From contig JAFYHS010000010.1 of NCBI GenBank assembly GCA_017539045.1, positions 1 to 64,000 on the forward strand: a stretch of DNA of 64,000 nt, given 5' to 3'. The position numbers and the translations under genes were made by a program. The notes beneath the pieces were generated by a model. That model searched no databases. It was not told the origin of the DNA and worked only from the letters and a program-made list of their open reading frames with translations. Positions 42,532 to 51,844 of the stretch are shown here, piece after piece. Position 1 is the stretch's first letter, and every line of letters starts with the position of its first letter. The stretch is from Bacteroidales bacterium. Lineage in GTDB: Bacteria > Bacteroidota > Bacteroidia > Bacteroidales > F082.

Positions 42532-44199
42532 ATGACGAGAAAAAAGAAAAGCCAAGCTTCCGTATCATCACGAGGAGCGAAAGGGCATAAGACATACAAC
42601 ATCATCATGGCCTTGTTGACTGGAGGACTGCTCACGGCAGCCTGGCCTACCTGGGGCATCGCACCGCTGGCATTTATCGGATTCGTCCCCTTGCTGTTGC
42701 TCGAGGACCGCATAGCGAAAGGCGAGAGGGGCAAACCGTTTTGGCTGTCGTTTCTAGCCTTCCTCGTCTGGAATGTGGCCACCACATGGTGGGTTTGGAA
42801 CGCCACTCCCGCCGCCATCGCCGCATGGGTGCTGAACGCACTTTTTATGGCTACGGTCTTCATTGTGTTTCACTATACGAAGAAGAAGGTCTGCAACAAT
42901 CCCATGGGCAATTTCTTCCTCATCCCCTACTGGATGGCATTTGAAATGCTCACCTATCTCTGGGCAGCCAAATGGCCTTGGCTCAACCTCGGCAATGTGT
43001 TTTCCACAAGCCATGAATGGATACAATGGTACGAATACACAGGCGTGGCCGGCGGAACGCTATGGATTTTGGTGGTCAACATACTGATTGCCAATATCAT
43101 CCAGTATTTCAAGTCGAGAGAGACTAAGCCGCTCCTTATTAATATTGGCTGCGAAGTGGTAGTGGTTCTCCTCCCCATCATCCTCAGCACACAGGTTTAC
43201 AAGCACTATGAAGACCAAGGCACCGACACCGAAGTCGTCGTGGTGCAGCAGAACTGCGACCCGTGGAACGAACAGTTCGACCATCAGTTTGACCAACAAG
43301 TCATACAAAACAACATCAACCTGTCGCTACCCCTCCTCTCGCCCAACACCCGATTCGTGGTCAGCAGCGAGTCGGCCATCCAGGAAGGCATCTGGCTTGA
43401 CAGGACTAGTGACTCTCGCTCGTTGAAGACACTGCACGACTATGTACAACGCTTCCCACAGATGGCCTTTATCATCGGTGGCACTACAATGGAGTGGGTG
43501 CCCGAGGGCATGGAAGACGACTTCCCGGCACGTGAAGCGGGACTCAACCGTTATTACTATTGCCACAACTCCGCCCTGCTAATCGACACTGTCAACATGC
43601 AGCACCGAAACAAGTCGCAGCTCACGCCTGGCGTGGAGGCCATCCCCGAATGGATGGGCTTTTTGAAAAACTACAGCCTCACTATGGGCATTGCGCGCGG
43701 AACCTTGAAGACCGACCCCGAGGCCCAGGTGATGACTTTTGGCGACCATAAAGCTGGTGTAGCCATCTGTTATGAGTCGGCCTTCGGCGAATATGTCGGG
43801 TCGTTCTGCAAGAAAGGCGCCGACCTGCTCTTCGTCATCACAAACGACGGCTGGTGGGGCGACACACCGGGTTATAGGCAGCACTTCGAGTTCTCTAAGC
43901 TGCGTGCCATCGAGAACCGTCGTTGCATCGCACGTTCGGCCAACACGGGGCGTTCAGGATTCTTCAACCAACGCGGCGACGTGCTGCAACAGACCGAATA
44001 CTGGGTGCCTACAGCCATCAAAGAGACGCTGAAAGCCAACACGAAGGTGACCTTCTATGCAAAGCATGGCGATTATCTCAGCCGCATTGCCGTCTACCTT
44101 ACCTTTGTGTTGCTCATCACTTGGATAGCCAAGTCACTATTCGACCTTGGAAAGAGCAGAAAAGCTGCCAAAGCCACCGGAACCAGAAAGAAAAAATGA
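42532..44199 (+). CDS. lnt: Apolipoprotein N-acyltransferase
   Basis: Lnt adds the third acyl chain to lipoproteins at the periplasmic face of the inner membrane. N-terminal membrane helices (about residues 20-230) lead to a nitrilase-fold domain. The Glu-Lys-Cys triad is visible: Glu280 in VSSESAIQEG, Lys361 in RNKSQLTPGVE and Cys413 in VAICYESAFGEYV. VITNDGWWGDTPG and FSKLRAIENRRCIARSANTG are also family hallmarks. The length of 555 residues is normal. The window encodes at least eight predicted lipoproteins as substrates. The next gene overlaps its stop by 4 bp. Confidence 0.96.
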   Translation: MTRKKKSQASVSSRGAKGHKTYNIIMALLTGGLLTAAWPTWGIAPLAFIGFVPLLLLEDRIAKGERGKPFWLSFLAFLVWNVATTWWVWNATPAAIAAWVLNALFMATVFIVFHYTKKKVCNNPMGNFFLIPYWMAFEMLTYLWAAKWPWLNLGNVFSTSHEWIQWYEYTGVAGGTLWILVVNILIANIIQYFKSRETKPLLINIGCEVVVVLLPIILSTQVYKHYEDQGTDTEVVVVQQNCDPWNEQFDHQFDQQVIQNNINLSLPLLSPNTRFVVSSESAIQEGIWLDRTSDSRSLKTLHDYVQRFPQMAFIIGGTTMEWVPEGMEDDFPAREAGLNRYYYCHNSALLIDTVNMQHRNKSQLTPGVEAIPEWMGFLKNYSLTMGIARGTLKTDPEAQVMTFGDHKAGVAICYESAFGEYVGSFCKKGADLLFVITNDGWWGDTPGYRQHFEFSKLRAIENRRCIARSANTGRSGFFNQRGDVLQQTEYWVPTAIKETLKANTKVTFYAKHGDYLSRIAVYLTFVLLITWIAKSLFDLGKSRKAAKATGTRKKK

Positions 44200-45152
44200 A
44201 CCAGGTCGTTCTCTCTTTAGGTCCTTTCCAGGGCATCACCGATGCACCCTTCCGCAACGTGTTTAAGCGGCATTTCGGTGGCATCGACAAGTTCTACACG
44301 CCGTTTTTCACTGGCATACACAAGGAAGAACACGCCAAAAACCTGCAAGGCGAGGAAATCGACCCGAGATACAACGACGTGGAAACGCTGACGCCCCAGA
44401 TCCTCAGCACCGATGCGGAGGAAATCCTGCGTTTCGCCAAGCAATGCCAACAGCTGGGCTACAAGGAAATCAACCTCAACATGGGTTGTCCCTTCCCGAG
44501 AGTAGCCAACAAGAAACGGGGTTGCGGGCTCTTGCCCTACCCTGACAAGGTGGAGGCGATGCTGGACAGGGTTTTCGACGAAATCGACATCAAGTTCAGT
44601 GTGAAATGTCGCCTGGGATATTTCAACCCAGAGGAGATTGATGCCATCATCCCTATCTTCAACAAGTATCCTTTAAGCGAACTGATCATCCATCCGCGCA
44701 TCGGAAAGCAGCTATACAAGGGTGAAGCCGATGTGGAACGCTTTAAGGCCTTGGCGCCTTCCATAAATGCGCCTTTGGTGTATAATGGCGATATCGTTTC
44801 GGTGGACAGTTTCCAACGCATCAGCGATGTTGTGTGGCCCGTCACCCAGTTTATGCTCGGACGCGGCATTTTGGCCAATCCTTTTTTGGCAGAACAAATA
44901 AAAAACGACACAGCGCCAACCCTTGACAAAACGAAACGCCTGCACAATTATGTCCTCGACTTGTATGAAGATCGCTTGCACCATGCCGGTGGCAGCCCGA
45001 AGGTGTTAGGGCGCATGAAGGAACTGTGGTCGTATCTGATGAACAGCTTTGAAGAGCCACAGGTGGTTTGGCGGAAGATAAAAAAGATTAATGTGTTAAA
45101 GGAATATGAGGATGCCGTTGAGGCCATCTTCAAGGAAATCCCAATCAAATAA
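44196..45152 (+). CDS. tRNA-dihydrouridine synthase (Dus family)
   Basis: Dus enzymes reduce uridines in tRNA with FMN and NADPH. The start ATG at 44196 overlaps the lnt stop (ATGA). The product of 318 residues begins VVLSLGPFQGITDAPFRNVF. It contains the catalytic segment INLNMGCPFPRVANKKRGCG with the conserved Cys, FSVKCRLGYF, LIIHPRIGKQLYKG and VYNGDIVS, then FMLGRGILANPFLAEQI. The short DusC-like branch is the closest match in style, but the position modified cannot be decided by eye. A bidirectional terminator follows directly. Confidence 0.93.
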   Translation: MNQVVLSLGPFQGITDAPFRNVFKRHFGGIDKFYTPFFTGIHKEEHAKNLQGEEIDPRYNDVETLTPQILSTDAEEILRFAKQCQQLGYKEINLNMGCPFPRVANKKRGCGLLPYPDKVEAMLDRVFDEIDIKFSVKCRLGYFNPEEIDAIIPIFNKYPLSELIIHPRIGKQLYKGEADVERFKALAPSINAPLVYNGDIVSVDSFQRISDVVWPVTQFMLGRGILANPFLAEQIKNDTAPTLDKTKRLHNYVLDLYEDRLHHAGGSPKVLGRMKELWSYLMNSFEEPQVVWRKIKKINVLKEYEDAVEAIFKEIPIK

Positions 45153-45154
45153 AA

Positions 45155-45185
45155 AAAAGCCCACCGTTTGGTGGGCTTTTTCTTT
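45155..45185. terminator. Bidirectional terminator between the dus gene and rocD
   Basis: AAAAGCCCACC, loop GTTT, GGTGGGCTTTT, then more Ts. A and T runs on both sides serve the two convergent genes. Confidence 0.9.
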
Positions 45186-45192
45186 CGTTTCA

Positions 45193-46425
45193 TCATTCGA
45201 ACGAGGCGATGGCCTTCTTGATGATTTCGATGGCTTCGCGGAGCTCGGCCTCGGTGATGACCAAAGGCGGAGCGAAACGGATGATGTGCTGATGGGTGGG
45301 CTTGGCCAGCAGACCGAGGTCACGCATCTTGAGGCACACATCCCAAGCCTCCTTACCGTCTTTGGGCTTAATGATGACGGCGTTCAACAGGCCTTTACCA
45401 CGCACCTTCTCGATCATTGGGCTCTTGATCTTGCCGATTTCCTCGCGGAAGATCTTACCGAGACGCTCGGCATTCTCCATCAGGTGTTCTTCCTTGATGA
45501 CCTCAAGAGCGGCGATGCTCACGCGGGCAGCAATCGGGTTGCCACCGAAGGTCGAGCCGTGCTCACCAGGCTTGATGTTCAGCATGATGTCGTCGTCGGC
45601 CAACACGCAGGAGACCGGCACCACACCACCACCGAGGGCTTTACCCAAGATGAGGATGTCGGGGCGCACGCCTTCGTGGTCGCAGGCCAGCATCTTACCC
45701 GTACGGGCGATACCGCACTGCACCTCGTCGGCCATGAACAGCACGTTGTACTTCTTGCAGATGTCGTAGCACTTCTTCAGGTAGCCATCATCCGGCACGT
45801 AGACGCCAGCCTCACCTTGGATGGGCTCCAGCAGGAAACCAGCGATTTCCTTGCCTTCCTTAGCCAGCACTTGCTCCAGAGCGTCGGGATCGTTGTAAGG
45901 GATGCGGATGAAACCGGGAGTCATGGGGCCGTAGTTGGCATACGACTCGGGGTCGTTACTCATCGTAATGATGGTGATGGTACGGCCGTGGAAGTTACCT
46001 TCGCAGCACACAATCTTCACCTTATCGTTCGGGATACCCTTCTTGACGACACCCCAACGGCGGGCCAGCTTCAGGCCCGTCTCGTCGGCTTCGGCGCCCG
46101 AGTTCATGGGCAGCACCTTGTCGTAGCCGAAATATTCAGTCACATATTTTTCCCACACGCCAAGAGCGTCGTTATAGAAGGCGCGGCTGCTGAGGGTGAG
46201 GCGCTCGGCCTGGTCGGTCATGGCCTTGATGATTTTCGGGTGGCAGTGGCCTTGGTTGACGGCAGAATAAGCCGACAGGAAGTCAAAATACTCTTTGCCT
46301 TCGACGTCCCACACTTTGGCGCCCTTACCCTTGGCGAGGACGACCGGCAGCGGGTGATAGTTATGGGCACCGTACTTGGCTTCCAGGTCCATAGCTTGTT
46401 GCGATGATGTGATTTTTTCGATCAT
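45193..46425 (-). CDS. rocD: Ornithine--oxo-acid aminotransferase
   Basis: This class III PLP aminotransferase converts ornithine and 2-oxoglutarate to glutamate semialdehyde and glutamate, linking arginine/ornithine with proline and glutamate metabolism. Motifs are [55 protein letters not shown] and [24 protein letters not shown] follows, with the PLP lysine Lys262 in [13 protein letters not shown]. The opening region and the tyrosine-containing NYHPLP motif favour ornithine over acetylornithine as substrate. The length of 410 residues is standard. It is monocistronic, with a TACCTTTG element upstream. Confidence 0.93.
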   Translation of the reverse strand: MIEKITSSQQAMDLEAKYGAHNYHPLPVVLAKGKGAKVWDVEGKEYFDFLSAYSAVNQGHCHPKIIKAMTDQAERLTLSSRAFYNDALGVWEKYVTEYFGYDKVLPMNSGAEADETGLKLARRWGVVKKGIPNDKVKIVCCEGNFHGRTITIITMSNDPESYANYGPMTPGFIRIPYNDPDALEQVLAKEGKEIAGFLLEPIQGEAGVYVPDDGYLKKCYDICKKYNVLFMADEVQCGIARTGKMLACDHEGVRPDILILGKALGGGVVPVSCVLADDDIMLNIKPGEHGSTFGGNPIAARVSIAALEVIKEEHLMENAERLGKIFREEIGKIKSPMIEKVRGKGLLNAVIIKPKDGKEAWDVCLKMRDLGLLAKPTHQHIIRFAPPLVITEAELREAIEIIKKAIASFE

Positions 46426-46472
46426 GATTGTTGTTTATTAATAATTTAAGATTTAAGATTCAAAAACTCGTG

Positions 46473-46480
46473 CAAAGGTA
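46473..46480 (-). promoter_or_regulatory. Bacteroidota -7 element for rocD
   Basis: Read on the minus strand this is TACCTTTG, 47 bp upstream of the rocD ATG. Confidence 0.5.
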
Positions 46481-46499
46481 AGGTTTTATTCTCAAGGTT

Positions 46500-47909
46500 T
46501 TACACTTTTGACCGTTTTTTACGAACAATTTTGTAGGCGATTAGCAGAGCCGTGACAAAAAGCGCGATGGCCAAAAGACCGAAGAAAGCCAGACGATATT
46601 GGTTGCGTTGGGATTGGAGGGCTTGAATTTGGGCGTTTTGGGATTCATGTTGCTTCAACAAGCCTTCGGTATGGTATCTCATTTCGGTCAGTTCCTCATC
46701 CAAAGCATTATTCTCATTGATAATATCATCATAGTTATCCAACATCATTCCCAATTCTTTCTTCATTTCCATCAGTTGACCCAACCTGGCATAATCAGTA
46801 ATCAAATATGGACGAACCGTATTGACATATAATTGGTTTCCTTTGTCTGAGGACAATTCCATACACCTTCTAAGATAAATGGCAGATGTCGTGAAATCAC
46901 CAATTTCATTGTAATGTATACCAAGGTTTTTATATGCCTCCAACATTCCTTTATTGAAACCTATCGTTTGAGAGGAATGAAGTGCCGACTGGTATAGGTT
47001 TATCGCATCCTTTTCCTTACCCAAGTATTTCAAAACATTACCTAATTCCAATTCACCTTCTATCAATGTGATACGGTCACCGAGTTTCTCTGCAAGTAAG
47101 GTTGACTTTTTGAGATAGAACAATGCTGAATCCATGTCTATATGGCCAGTAGCATAGACCGTTCCTATGTTTTGATACGCATGAACCAAAGAAGCCTCAT
47201 CATCATATTGTTTAAACACAGGTATTACCTTTTGCAACAATAACAGAGCCTTATCAAAATGTTGCCTTTCAACGTAAATATTACTTATGTTGTTGTCACA
47301 TTGAGCGACCGAAAGCGTATCTTGAAGCTGCTCGTAGATTTGACGAGCCTCCATGAAACATTCCATTGCCTTGTCGAAATTGTCCTGCTGAAAATACAAG
47401 TAGGCCATACCATTGTATACATCTGCACAATTTGCTTCGTCGCCAAGAGCTTTCGACACTATTAGTGTTTTTCGATAAGTCGCCAAAGCAGAATCTATCT
47501 CTCCCATGTAAAGCTCTACATACCCCTTATAATTCAAGATGTCCATGAGTTGTTCGGATGCTTCCTTTCGGTTATCCAAAACATTCAATGCCGCCACAAA
47601 CTGTTCATGGGCAAAATCAAACTCATAATGATGCAAATAGCGCAATCCAATTTTCCAATAGGCTTTGGCTACCAATTCGTCATCTTGCAGACTTTGGGAC
47701 TCCTTGATGGCTTTCTCGCCCCAGCTAATACAGTCATCGAAAGAAAAGTCAACAAAAGCCCTTGAAAGTTCAAGCATAGTCTCCACCCTTTCTTTCCCTT
47801 CCTGCTTAGCCATAACGTTTTCGAGACTGTCAATGACCCGCATTTCGTCCTGCGCGTAGACACCAATGGTCAAACAAAAGAAAAGCAATATATTAAACCA
47901 TAGTCTCAT
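46500..47909 (-). CDS. TPR-repeat protein with C-terminal membrane anchor, no output domain
   Basis: A signal peptide (GVYA|Q) is followed by about eight TPR units through residue 380, for example AYWKIGLRYLHHYEFDFAHE, VYNGMAYLYFQQDNFDKAME and AYKNLGIHYNEIGDFTTSAI. A coiled coil (about 395-435) and a single membrane helix (about 443-462, LAFFGLLAIALFVTALLIAY) come next, and the protein ends with a basic tail. This is the sensor half of the TPR-type histidine kinases or LuxR proteins of Bacteroidota, but the protein stops at residue 469, right after the helix. Its A-start overlaps the stop of the MBL gene (TGATG). It is AT-rich relative to its neighbours. It may signal through a partner, or be a truncated sensor. 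Confidence 0.85.
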   Translation of the reverse strand: MRLWFNILLFFCLTIGVYAQDEMRVIDSLENVMAKQEGKERVETMLELSRAFVDFSFDDCISWGEKAIKESQSLQDDELVAKAYWKIGLRYLHHYEFDFAHEQFVAALNVLDNRKEASEQLMDILNYKGYVELYMGEIDSALATYRKTLIVSKALGDEANCADVYNGMAYLYFQQDNFDKAMECFMEARQIYEQLQDTLSVAQCDNNISNIYVERQHFDKALLLLQKVIPVFKQYDDEASLVHAYQNIGTVYATGHIDMDSALFYLKKSTLLAEKLGDRITLIEGELELGNVLKYLGKEKDAINLYQSALHSSQTIGFNKGMLEAYKNLGIHYNEIGDFTTSAIYLRRCMELSSDKGNQLYVNTVRPYLITDYARLGQLMEMKKELGMMLDNYDDIINENNALDEELTEMRYHTEGLLKQHESQNAQIQALQSQRNQYRLAFFGLLAIALFVTALLIAYKIVRKKRSKV

Positions 47910-48550
47910 CAGAGGAACATATTAAAGCGTCTTTCGTCAAAAATCGTCGTGCTTTCGCCGTGACCGGAATAGACTTCGGTGTCGTCGGGCAGGTGGAACA
48001 AGCGCTCGATGATGTTTGTGCGGAGCTGCTCATAGTTACCACCTGGCAAATCGGTGCGACCGATGCTGCGGCAAAAGAGGGCGTCGCCCGTGAAGACCCA
48101 ACCCTCGATTTCGGCGTAAAGGCTGATGCTACCGATGGCATGACCTGGAGTACTGATGACCTCAAGGGTGCTCTCCCCTATCTTGATGATTTCGCCGTCT
48201 TCCAAATCGACATCGGGAAGCGCGCAGTCGCCCGAGAATGGCATCCCGAAAAACTGGGCCTGCTGACGCGAGCGAAGGAAGTCGTTCTTCACATTGGGAT
48301 GCGCCGCCACCTTGATGCCATAGCGTTTTTTGACGGCTTCGTTGCCCAAGATGTGATCAATATGCCCATGCGTATTGACCACCATCAAAGGCTTGAGGCG
48401 GTGGCTGTCGATGAAGCCGAAGAGTTCATTCTCTTCGCCTGCCGAGGAACAACCCGGATCGATGATGACACACTCTTTGCTTTCCTCATCGTAAACGACG
48501 TATGTGTTTTCCCCGAAAGGGTTGAAGACGAATTGTTCGAATTGGAGCAT
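47909..48550 (-). CDS. MBL-fold metallo-hydrolase (glyoxalase II-like)
   Basis: The ATG at 48550 is used; a TTG seven codons upstream is the only earlier start. The 213 residues contain the metal-binding THGHIDH near residues 61-67, VISTPGHAIGSISLY, VFTGDALFCRSIGRTDLPGG and the final VYSGHGESTT, i.e. the complete ligand set of the hydroxyacylglutathione-hydrolase-like branch. Bacteroidota generally use such proteins as thioesterase-type hydrolases, and the substrate is not determined. It is followed by the TPR gene with a 1-bp overlap, and a promoter element lies at 48569-48576. Confidence 0.9.
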   Translation of the reverse strand: MLQFEQFVFNPFGENTYVVYDEESKECVIIDPGCSSAGEENELFGFIDSHRLKPLMVVNTHGHIDHILGNEAVKKRYGIKVAAHPNVKNDFLRSRQQAQFFGMPFSGDCALPDVDLEDGEIIKIGESTLEVISTPGHAIGSISLYAEIEGWVFTGDALFCRSIGRTDLPGGNYEQLRTNIIERLFHLPDDTEVYSGHGESTTIFDERRFNMFL

Positions 48551-48568
48551 GATTTCATTATTTCGGCG

Positions 48569-48576
48569 CAAAGGTA
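48569..48576 (-). promoter_or_regulatory. Bacteroidota -7 element for the MBL hydrolase gene
   Basis: Read on the minus strand this is TACCTTTG, 19 bp upstream of the ATG at 48550. Confidence 0.55.
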
Positions 48577-48608
48577 GGGTTTTTCCACAACATTCTAAAG
48601 ATTTTGCC

Positions 48609-48616
48609 TATCTTTG
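48609..48616 (+). promoter_or_regulatory. Bacteroidota -7 element for the propeller/barrel fusion gene
   Basis: TATCTTTG lies 19 bp upstream of the ATG at 48635 and is divergent to the MBL promoter. Confidence 0.6.
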
Positions 48617-48634
48617 TCCGCTAATTAGGAAAAC

Positions 48635-51600
48635 ATGTCGTTGAATAAAAAATACGCGTTTCTGTTTTTGCTGCTCATGGCCATGGCTCCCTTGGCACAT
48701 GCCCAGTTTTACAACGGCATGAACATGCCCTTTGGGAAGAACCGCGTGCAGTGGACCGACTTCCATTGGTCGTACTATATGAACGACAACTTCGACGTGT
48801 ATTTCTACCAAGGCGGCAACGACCTCGCCCGTTATGCGCAAGCCTATGCCAAGGACCAGATCCCACAACTTGAAGCCCGACTCAACAGCCGATTCAGCAA
48901 GAAGATCCAATTCATCGTGTTCAACAGCAAGGGCGACTTCAAGCAGAGCAACATCAACCTTGAGGAAGAGGAAAACGGCAACACGGGCGGTATCACCAAA
49001 ATCATTGGCTCAAAGGTCATCCTATATTTCGACGGTGACTACACCCACTTCGAGGCACAAATCCGTGAGGGCATCACAAGTCTGTTGTTCAGCCAGGTGA
49101 TGAACGGCATCAGCGTAGGTTCACAGATACGCAGTGCCTACCGTTACGACATCCCACAATGGTTTCAAGACGGCTTGGTGGCCTACATCGCCGGCAATTG
49201 GGACAGCCACAAGGAAGCCCAACTGCAACGTGGCATCGTTTCAGGCAATTATAAAAAAATCAACCATCTACGTAACGACGACGCTTTGGTGGCCGGCTAT
49301 TCGTTTTGGAATTTCATCGACGAGAAATACGGCAGCAAGTCGTTCAACGACATCCTGACCTTGGCCGAGAACACCCAAAGCGTGAAGAAGTCATTGCTTT
49401 ATGTCACCGGCAAGGAATACAAGGCTTTGATAGAAGAATGGTACGCTTTCTACAAGGCACGTTACGAGACCATCATGAGCCGTCAGCCTAACGAGCCGAT
49501 GCGACTGAGGTATAAGAAATACCGTACTTTCACGCAACCTAGCATCAGCCCAAACGGGAAACACATCGCCTACGTCAGCAACGACGAAGGCAAGATACGC
49601 CTCTGGCTCGAAGACCTGCAAAGCGGCAAGCGGAAACAGCTCTTCAGCGCAGGCTACCGCTCCGACGAGAACATCGACACCAGTTTCCCCTTGCTGGCAT
49701 GGCACCCCAACAGCGAGATCCTGTCGTTCATCCTTGAAGAAGAAGGCAAGATTCAGCTTTACAACCTGGACGTCAACAGCGGCAAGAAAGCCAACACCTT
49801 CCTCTTCGACTTCCAAAAGGTCAGTTCCTTCTCTTATGCCCACAAGAGCCGAAAGATCGTGCTCGCTGCCACCCGGATGGGTAAACCTGACATCTATGTC
49901 TACAACCTGTTCTCCAACACCTTGGAGCAAATCACCAACGACTGGCACACCGACCTCGACCCCGTCTTCACCTTCGACGACCGACAAATCGTGTTCAGCT
50001 CGAACCGCGACAACGACACCCTGAAGGTCGATGAGCAGATGGGCTTCCAAAACAAGCAGTTCGACCTGTACGCATACAACTATAACAACAAGTCGGCGGT
50101 ATTGCAAAACCTGACCCGACAGCGTGTCTCCAACAGCATCATCCCTGAGCCGCTGAAAGACGGCAGCCTGCTATACCTGAACGACACCAGCGGCTACTAC
50201 AACCTCTATCAAATCCGCTTCGACAGCGCCATCAGCCACATCGACACCATCGTGCACTACCGCTATTTCGGAAAGAAAGAACAACTTACCGACTATTCCG
50301 CCAACATCATCGACTATACCTATCTGCCACGCGACCACAAGGCCGCCATGCTGATGGCCGACAAAAACGGAGAGAAGTTCTTCATGTCACCTATCCTGCG
50401 CGGTCACGACGAGAGTATCAGCCAAATGAGCCCGTATGCACAGAAACGTCTCTTTAACGATTTGACACAGAAAGAAAGCGACTCCATCGCCGAGCCCATC
50501 TCCAAACACCGTTTCTCGGCCAGTTACCGTTACGCAAGACGTAAAAAGCCCATCAACGGGCCGATTGGTGGCGACACCCTCCAACCCGTGGCGCAAAGCC
50601 ATGCACCTGCTCCCACCCAACCCCGGCCGAAAGACACTATACAAAGGCCTAACAACTACTACGTAGAACTCTTCGCCGACCAGCTGATGAGCCAGATCGA
50701 CTTCAGCAGCATGAACTACAGCTACCAGCCCTTCACGGGAGGTTACGCTCCCATTTACCTCTACTCGGGCTTCAACATCTTCCTTGGCACGGTCATGAAA
50801 GACCTCATGGAAGACTATAAGATCGAACTTGGCGTCAAACTCAACACCAGCCTCACCAACAACGAATACATGCTACGTTTCAGCGACTTCAGCAAACGCA
50901 CCGACCGTAGCATCACCCTGCACCGCTATGTCACCGACGACTACTCCAAGTTCTATTATCGTACCTTCACTAACGAAGCCTTCTATACGCTGAGCTATCC
51001 TTTCAGCGAGATCCTGAGCCTCAGAGGCACTGCCATCTACAGACTCGACCACAGGGTCAACCTCTCCATCGACGACTACAGCCTGGCTGACAAGGATGTC
51101 TACGAGAATTGGGGTGGCTTGCGCGCCGAACTTGTCTACGACAATGCAAAGAAAATCGGAACCAACCTGCTCGTCGGGGCAAGAGGCAAGGTGTTTGCCG
51201 AATACTACCAACGCATTGCACGCAACACCAACAACATGGTCGTCGTCGGCTTCGACTACCGCCACTACACGCGCATCAGCCGCAACTTCATCTGGGCCAA
51301 TCGCATCGCAGGTAGCAGCTCCTTCGGCCAACAGAAGCTCATCTATTACATGGGCGGTGTCGACAACTGGATCCTTGCCACTTTCGACCAAGGCGCGCCC
51401 ATCGACTACACGCAAAACTATGCCTATCAGACCTTGGCCACCAATATGCGTGGCTTCCAGCAGAACATAAGAAACGGAAACAACTTCGTGGTGTTGAATA
51501 GCGAACTGCGCTTCCCTGTGTTCAGCTATTTCATGAACCGACCCATCAACATGAAATTCATCAAGGACTTCCAGCTGGTGGCCTTCGGTGACCTCGGCAC

Positions 51601-51841
51601 TGCCTGGACGGGATGGAACCCCTATGACCCGAGCAATTCGCTTTACAACACCCATATCAGCGACGGCAACTTGGACATTACCGTCACGGAGATGAAAGAA
51701 CCTTTGGTAGGTGGTGTGGGATTTGGCCTGCGCACGACGTTGTTCGGTTACTTCGTCAGAGGCGACATGGCCTGGGGCATACAAGACGGACAAATCGCCA
51801 AGAAACCGCGATTCTATCTGTCGTTCAACCTAGATTTCTAA
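48635..51841 (+). CDS. Outer membrane fusion: pseudo-peptidase, TolB-like propeller and Omp85-like barrel
   Basis: The signal peptide (AHA|Q) is followed by three parts in 1068 residues. Residues about 30-270 resemble a gluzincin (peptidase MA-like) domain, but its metal site is lost: the HExxH position reads REGIT (144-148) and the WFxEG position reads WFQDG (176-180). Residues about 290-600 form a TolB/PD40-type propeller (TQPSISPNGKHIAYVSNDEG, then TDLDPVFTFDDRQIVFSSNR). A proline-rich linker (about 650-670) leads to a C-terminal BamA/surface-antigen-like barrel that ends in a Phe (RFYLSFNLDF). The arrangement is known as a conserved hypothetical type in Bacteroidota. Its function is unknown; a role in surface assembly or export is inferred. 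Confidence 0.85.
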   Translation: MSLNKKYAFLFLLLMAMAPLAHAQFYNGMNMPFGKNRVQWTDFHWSYYMNDNFDVYFYQGGNDLARYAQAYAKDQIPQLEARLNSRFSKKIQFIVFNSKGDFKQSNINLEEEENGNTGGITKIIGSKVILYFDGDYTHFEAQIREGITSLLFSQVMNGISVGSQIRSAYRYDIPQWFQDGLVAYIAGNWDSHKEAQLQRGIVSGNYKKINHLRNDDALVAGYSFWNFIDEKYGSKSFNDILTLAENTQSVKKSLLYVTGKEYKALIEEWYAFYKARYETIMSRQPNEPMRLRYKKYRTFTQPSISPNGKHIAYVSNDEGKIRLWLEDLQSGKRKQLFSAGYRSDENIDTSFPLLAWHPNSEILSFILEEEGKIQLYNLDVNSGKKANTFLFDFQKVSSFSYAHKSRKIVLAATRMGKPDIYVYNLFSNTLEQITNDWHTDLDPVFTFDDRQIVFSSNRDNDTLKVDEQMGFQNKQFDLYAYNYNNKSAVLQNLTRQRVSNSIIPEPLKDGSLLYLNDTSGYYNLYQIRFDSAISHIDTIVHYRYFGKKEQLTDYSANIIDYTYLPRDHKAAMLMADKNGEKFFMSPILRGHDESISQMSPYAQKRLFNDLTQKESDSIAEPISKHRFSASYRYARRKKPINGPIGGDTLQPVAQSHAPAPTQPRPKDTIQRPNNYYVELFADQLMSQIDFSSMNYSYQPFTGGYAPIYLYSGFNIFLGTVMKDLMEDYKIELGVKLNTSLTNNEYMLRFSDFSKRTDRSITLHRYVTDDYSKFYYRTFTNEAFYTLSYPFSEILSLRGTAIYRLDHRVNLSIDDYSLADKDVYENWGGLRAELVYDNAKKIGTNLLVGARGKVFAEYYQRIARNTNNMVVVGFDYRHYTRISRNFIWANRIAGSSSFGQQKLIYYMGGVDNWILATFDQGAPIDYTQNYAYQTLATNMRGFQQNIRNGNNFVVLNSELRFPVFSYFMNRPINMKFIKDFQLVAFGDLGTAWTGWNPYDPSNSLYNTHISDGNLDITVTEMKEPLVGGVGFGLRTTLFGYFVRGDMAWGIQDGQIAKKPRFYLSFNLDF

Positions 51842-51844
51842 GGA

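Noticed and set aside
45106..46407. A 433-codon plus-strand open frame opposite rocD
   Set aside because: rocD on the minus strand has complete aminotransferase motifs. The plus-strand frame has no recognisable domain and starts inside the dus gene end.
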